A stretch of DNA of 6,493 nt from contig CAMVNL010000143.1 of NCBI GenBank assembly GCA_947168785.1, positions 1-6,493 of the forward strand. The letters are read 5' to 3'. Both the position numbers and the translations under genes were made by a program. Position 1 is the first letter of the stretch, and each line of letters begins with the position of its first letter. A model generated the notes under the pieces. It saw only the letters and a program-made list of their open reading frames with translations, was not told the origin of the DNA and did no database searches. This stretch comes from an uncultured Clostridia bacterium. GTDB lineage: Bacteria > Bacillota > Clostridia > Oscillospirales > Acutalibacteraceae. Of this stretch, positions 6,201-6,493 are shown piece by piece.

Positions 6201-6493
6201 TTGAGCTGCACCGTATAGGACAGGGCGTTCTGCACGGCGGGCACCTGACCGTTTTCGATCACGTAGAAGTCGTCCGCCAGGTCGTAGCCCAGGTCCGCAT
6301 ACACGTCGTAAAAGCCCTGGGCCGTGATGGGCTCGGCGGCCTCCTTCACGCCGTTTTCAAAGGTGATGGCCTTGTAGGTGTTGATATCGTGGTTGCCGTC
6401 GATGACGATCACCGGCACGCCGGTATCCGCCTCGAATTGACGCAGCTTGGCGGCCAGCTCCACGTGGGCCTGCTTTTCGCTGTACCGGGTCAG
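3248..6493 (-). CDS. Large tandem metallophosphoesterase / purple-acid-phosphatase-like protein (5' end outside window)
   Basis: The frame stays open to the window edge, so the start is missing; GTG at 6463 is only an internal codon. It is numbered here as residue 1 of 1071, with 10 more residues visible before it. Domain 1 (about 1-230) is the rear part of a calcineurin-like metallophosphoesterase: GNHD 23-26, the His pair in MIHHS (142-143), and GHLH 182-185. Its first metal motifs lie outside. It resembles cyclic-nucleotide-type phosphodiesterases (GNHD followed by LSYTVQL and a VVDSC strand). Residues about 255-575 are a mostly helical region I do not recognise. About 585-705 reads as the fibronectin-like N-domain of purple acid phosphatases (VRLTGLKPGAKYAYRVG). 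A second catalytic domain follows: SDPQ 710-713, GDLVDYG 745-751, GNHE 778-781, VVMLH to His855, GHDH 892-895. The end (about 1028-1071) is a basic amphipathic helix. Family members are usually secreted; the signal peptide cannot be seen. It is GC-rich, probably native, and hydrolyses phosphate esters. Confidence 0.88.
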   Translation of the reverse strand: MTRYSEKQAHVELAAKLRQFEADTGVPVIVIDGNHDINTYKAITFENGVKEAAEPITAQGFYDVYADLGYDLADDFYVIENGQVPAVQNALSYTVQLNDTTQLIVVDSCFYSFEEAAKDITNGAISDECMAWIIDRAEAAYANGKESLLMIHHSMAPHMECEPSVTFAFVLDNYLERSEELADHHIHYALTGHLHIPDTAQIVNDNGEVLTDVQTCALTAFPNQYRENTFTVYSDGSSDIATEEVDFDAEAPYTNKGKTYAQGSFAQESLGLCFGGPLDDNDGIASLTGFVHGLYNNYAVGIFDQIIEAGGLLNFLKEKGIDLEAIIGGFLEPYIGTGLKVAGKTVLSVENVMWFLQDLSAQIDELIGAPEALWNAIEPAVRKLAGMKMSDVPVDQAIQDKVGVGRGHDYATLEDVVFSTVYYWTTGNEKPFGEDAMIADVVNRLNEPVTENSGMHIFDALLDIVYNDLVNGVILSNLHIRLNTLFGHTLAGKAFGEQINSFVKRFLHGDTSYLNLVNTFFSLGALDYTSLYDVLDKLLLQEYWTPSQDESLNATIAWFLVDFTTDTDPQLYGDYSVSWSAEKQEPEVTTKNYRKPTMVSVTLGDTPAQANINWFAKYSLPETDIEIYDLDENGAKTAFTGSYTTESADVTRYFPGIDLGIIGFIKYQFAMTQHTVRLTGLKPGAKYAYRVGNANRGWWSDWATLEAPDGSDNVTFLHMSDPQSQNEKQYTEGWANVVRKAFELYPEAKFIANSGDLVDYGMNNHQWQWMFDTASSDLMSTYLMPATGNHEEKDDFSTVSNFVLPNVPEQETVSGVYYSFDYNNLHVAVLNTNDLENDALSDKQIDWLKKDMKASSAKWKVVMLHKALYSNGSHYDDDDVTAMRKQLGKLMPELEIDLVLQGHDHVYLRTYSLNNNKKVNEQVTYLRYGADGTAYKTFVQPTGTLYAIDGCAGVKLYKTKDATATDEYFPRADEIVDADAPMFAAVQIRDGVLYVDAYLVKGDEAVKVDSYAIQKDTDQGEELPKSEWPSDDDEAVKFSFKAFEKFISIIKKILTVLNNFNKIFLFGTTDVGIGKALDQVC

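Overview
The window looks like chromosomal DNA of a GC-rich Clostridia-type gut Firmicute (Oscillospiraceae or a relative). That assignment is an inference from three things: clostridial-style secreted metallophosphatase architecture, a phage/ICE-type replication initiator, and intergenic DNA full of short heptad and hairpin repeats. All three supported genes lie on the minus strand.

Layout. (1) 1-399 is a truncated copy of a hairpin-rich intergenic repeat element, followed by short heptad repeats. (2) 400-1119 (minus) encodes a winged-helix replication initiator / replisome organizer-like protein. Its linker-coding stretch carries five 22-bp direct repeats (690-799) that look like iterons, so this gene may contain its own origin, as phage lambda O does. 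(3) 1120-1419 is intergenic. It holds a leader hairpin overlapping the ribosome binding site, an 89-bp dyad element with AT-rich -10-like boxes on both strands, and heptad repeats. (4) 1420-2364 (minus) encodes a sugar-transfer-type ATP-grasp protein with its own ribosome binding site and a strong hairpin upstream (2403-2442). (5) About 2565-3247 is a fuller copy of the element at the left edge. Inverted arrays of 44-45 bp hairpin units surround a conserved core of about 134 bp, and heptad repeats follow. (6) 3248-6493 (minus, 5' end outside the window) encodes a very large protein with two metallophosphoesterase domains, the second of purple-acid-phosphatase type.

The three genes do not form an obvious operon; each is separated from the next by repeat-rich DNA. 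The initiator and the ATP-grasp gene together lie between two direct copies of the same repeat element (1-277 and 2670-2946, about 94% identical by hand alignment). They may therefore be an inserted or recombination-prone segment of about 2.3 kb. The most unusual signals are the in-gene iterons and the tandem hairpin units, whose stems differ in sequence but keep pairing.
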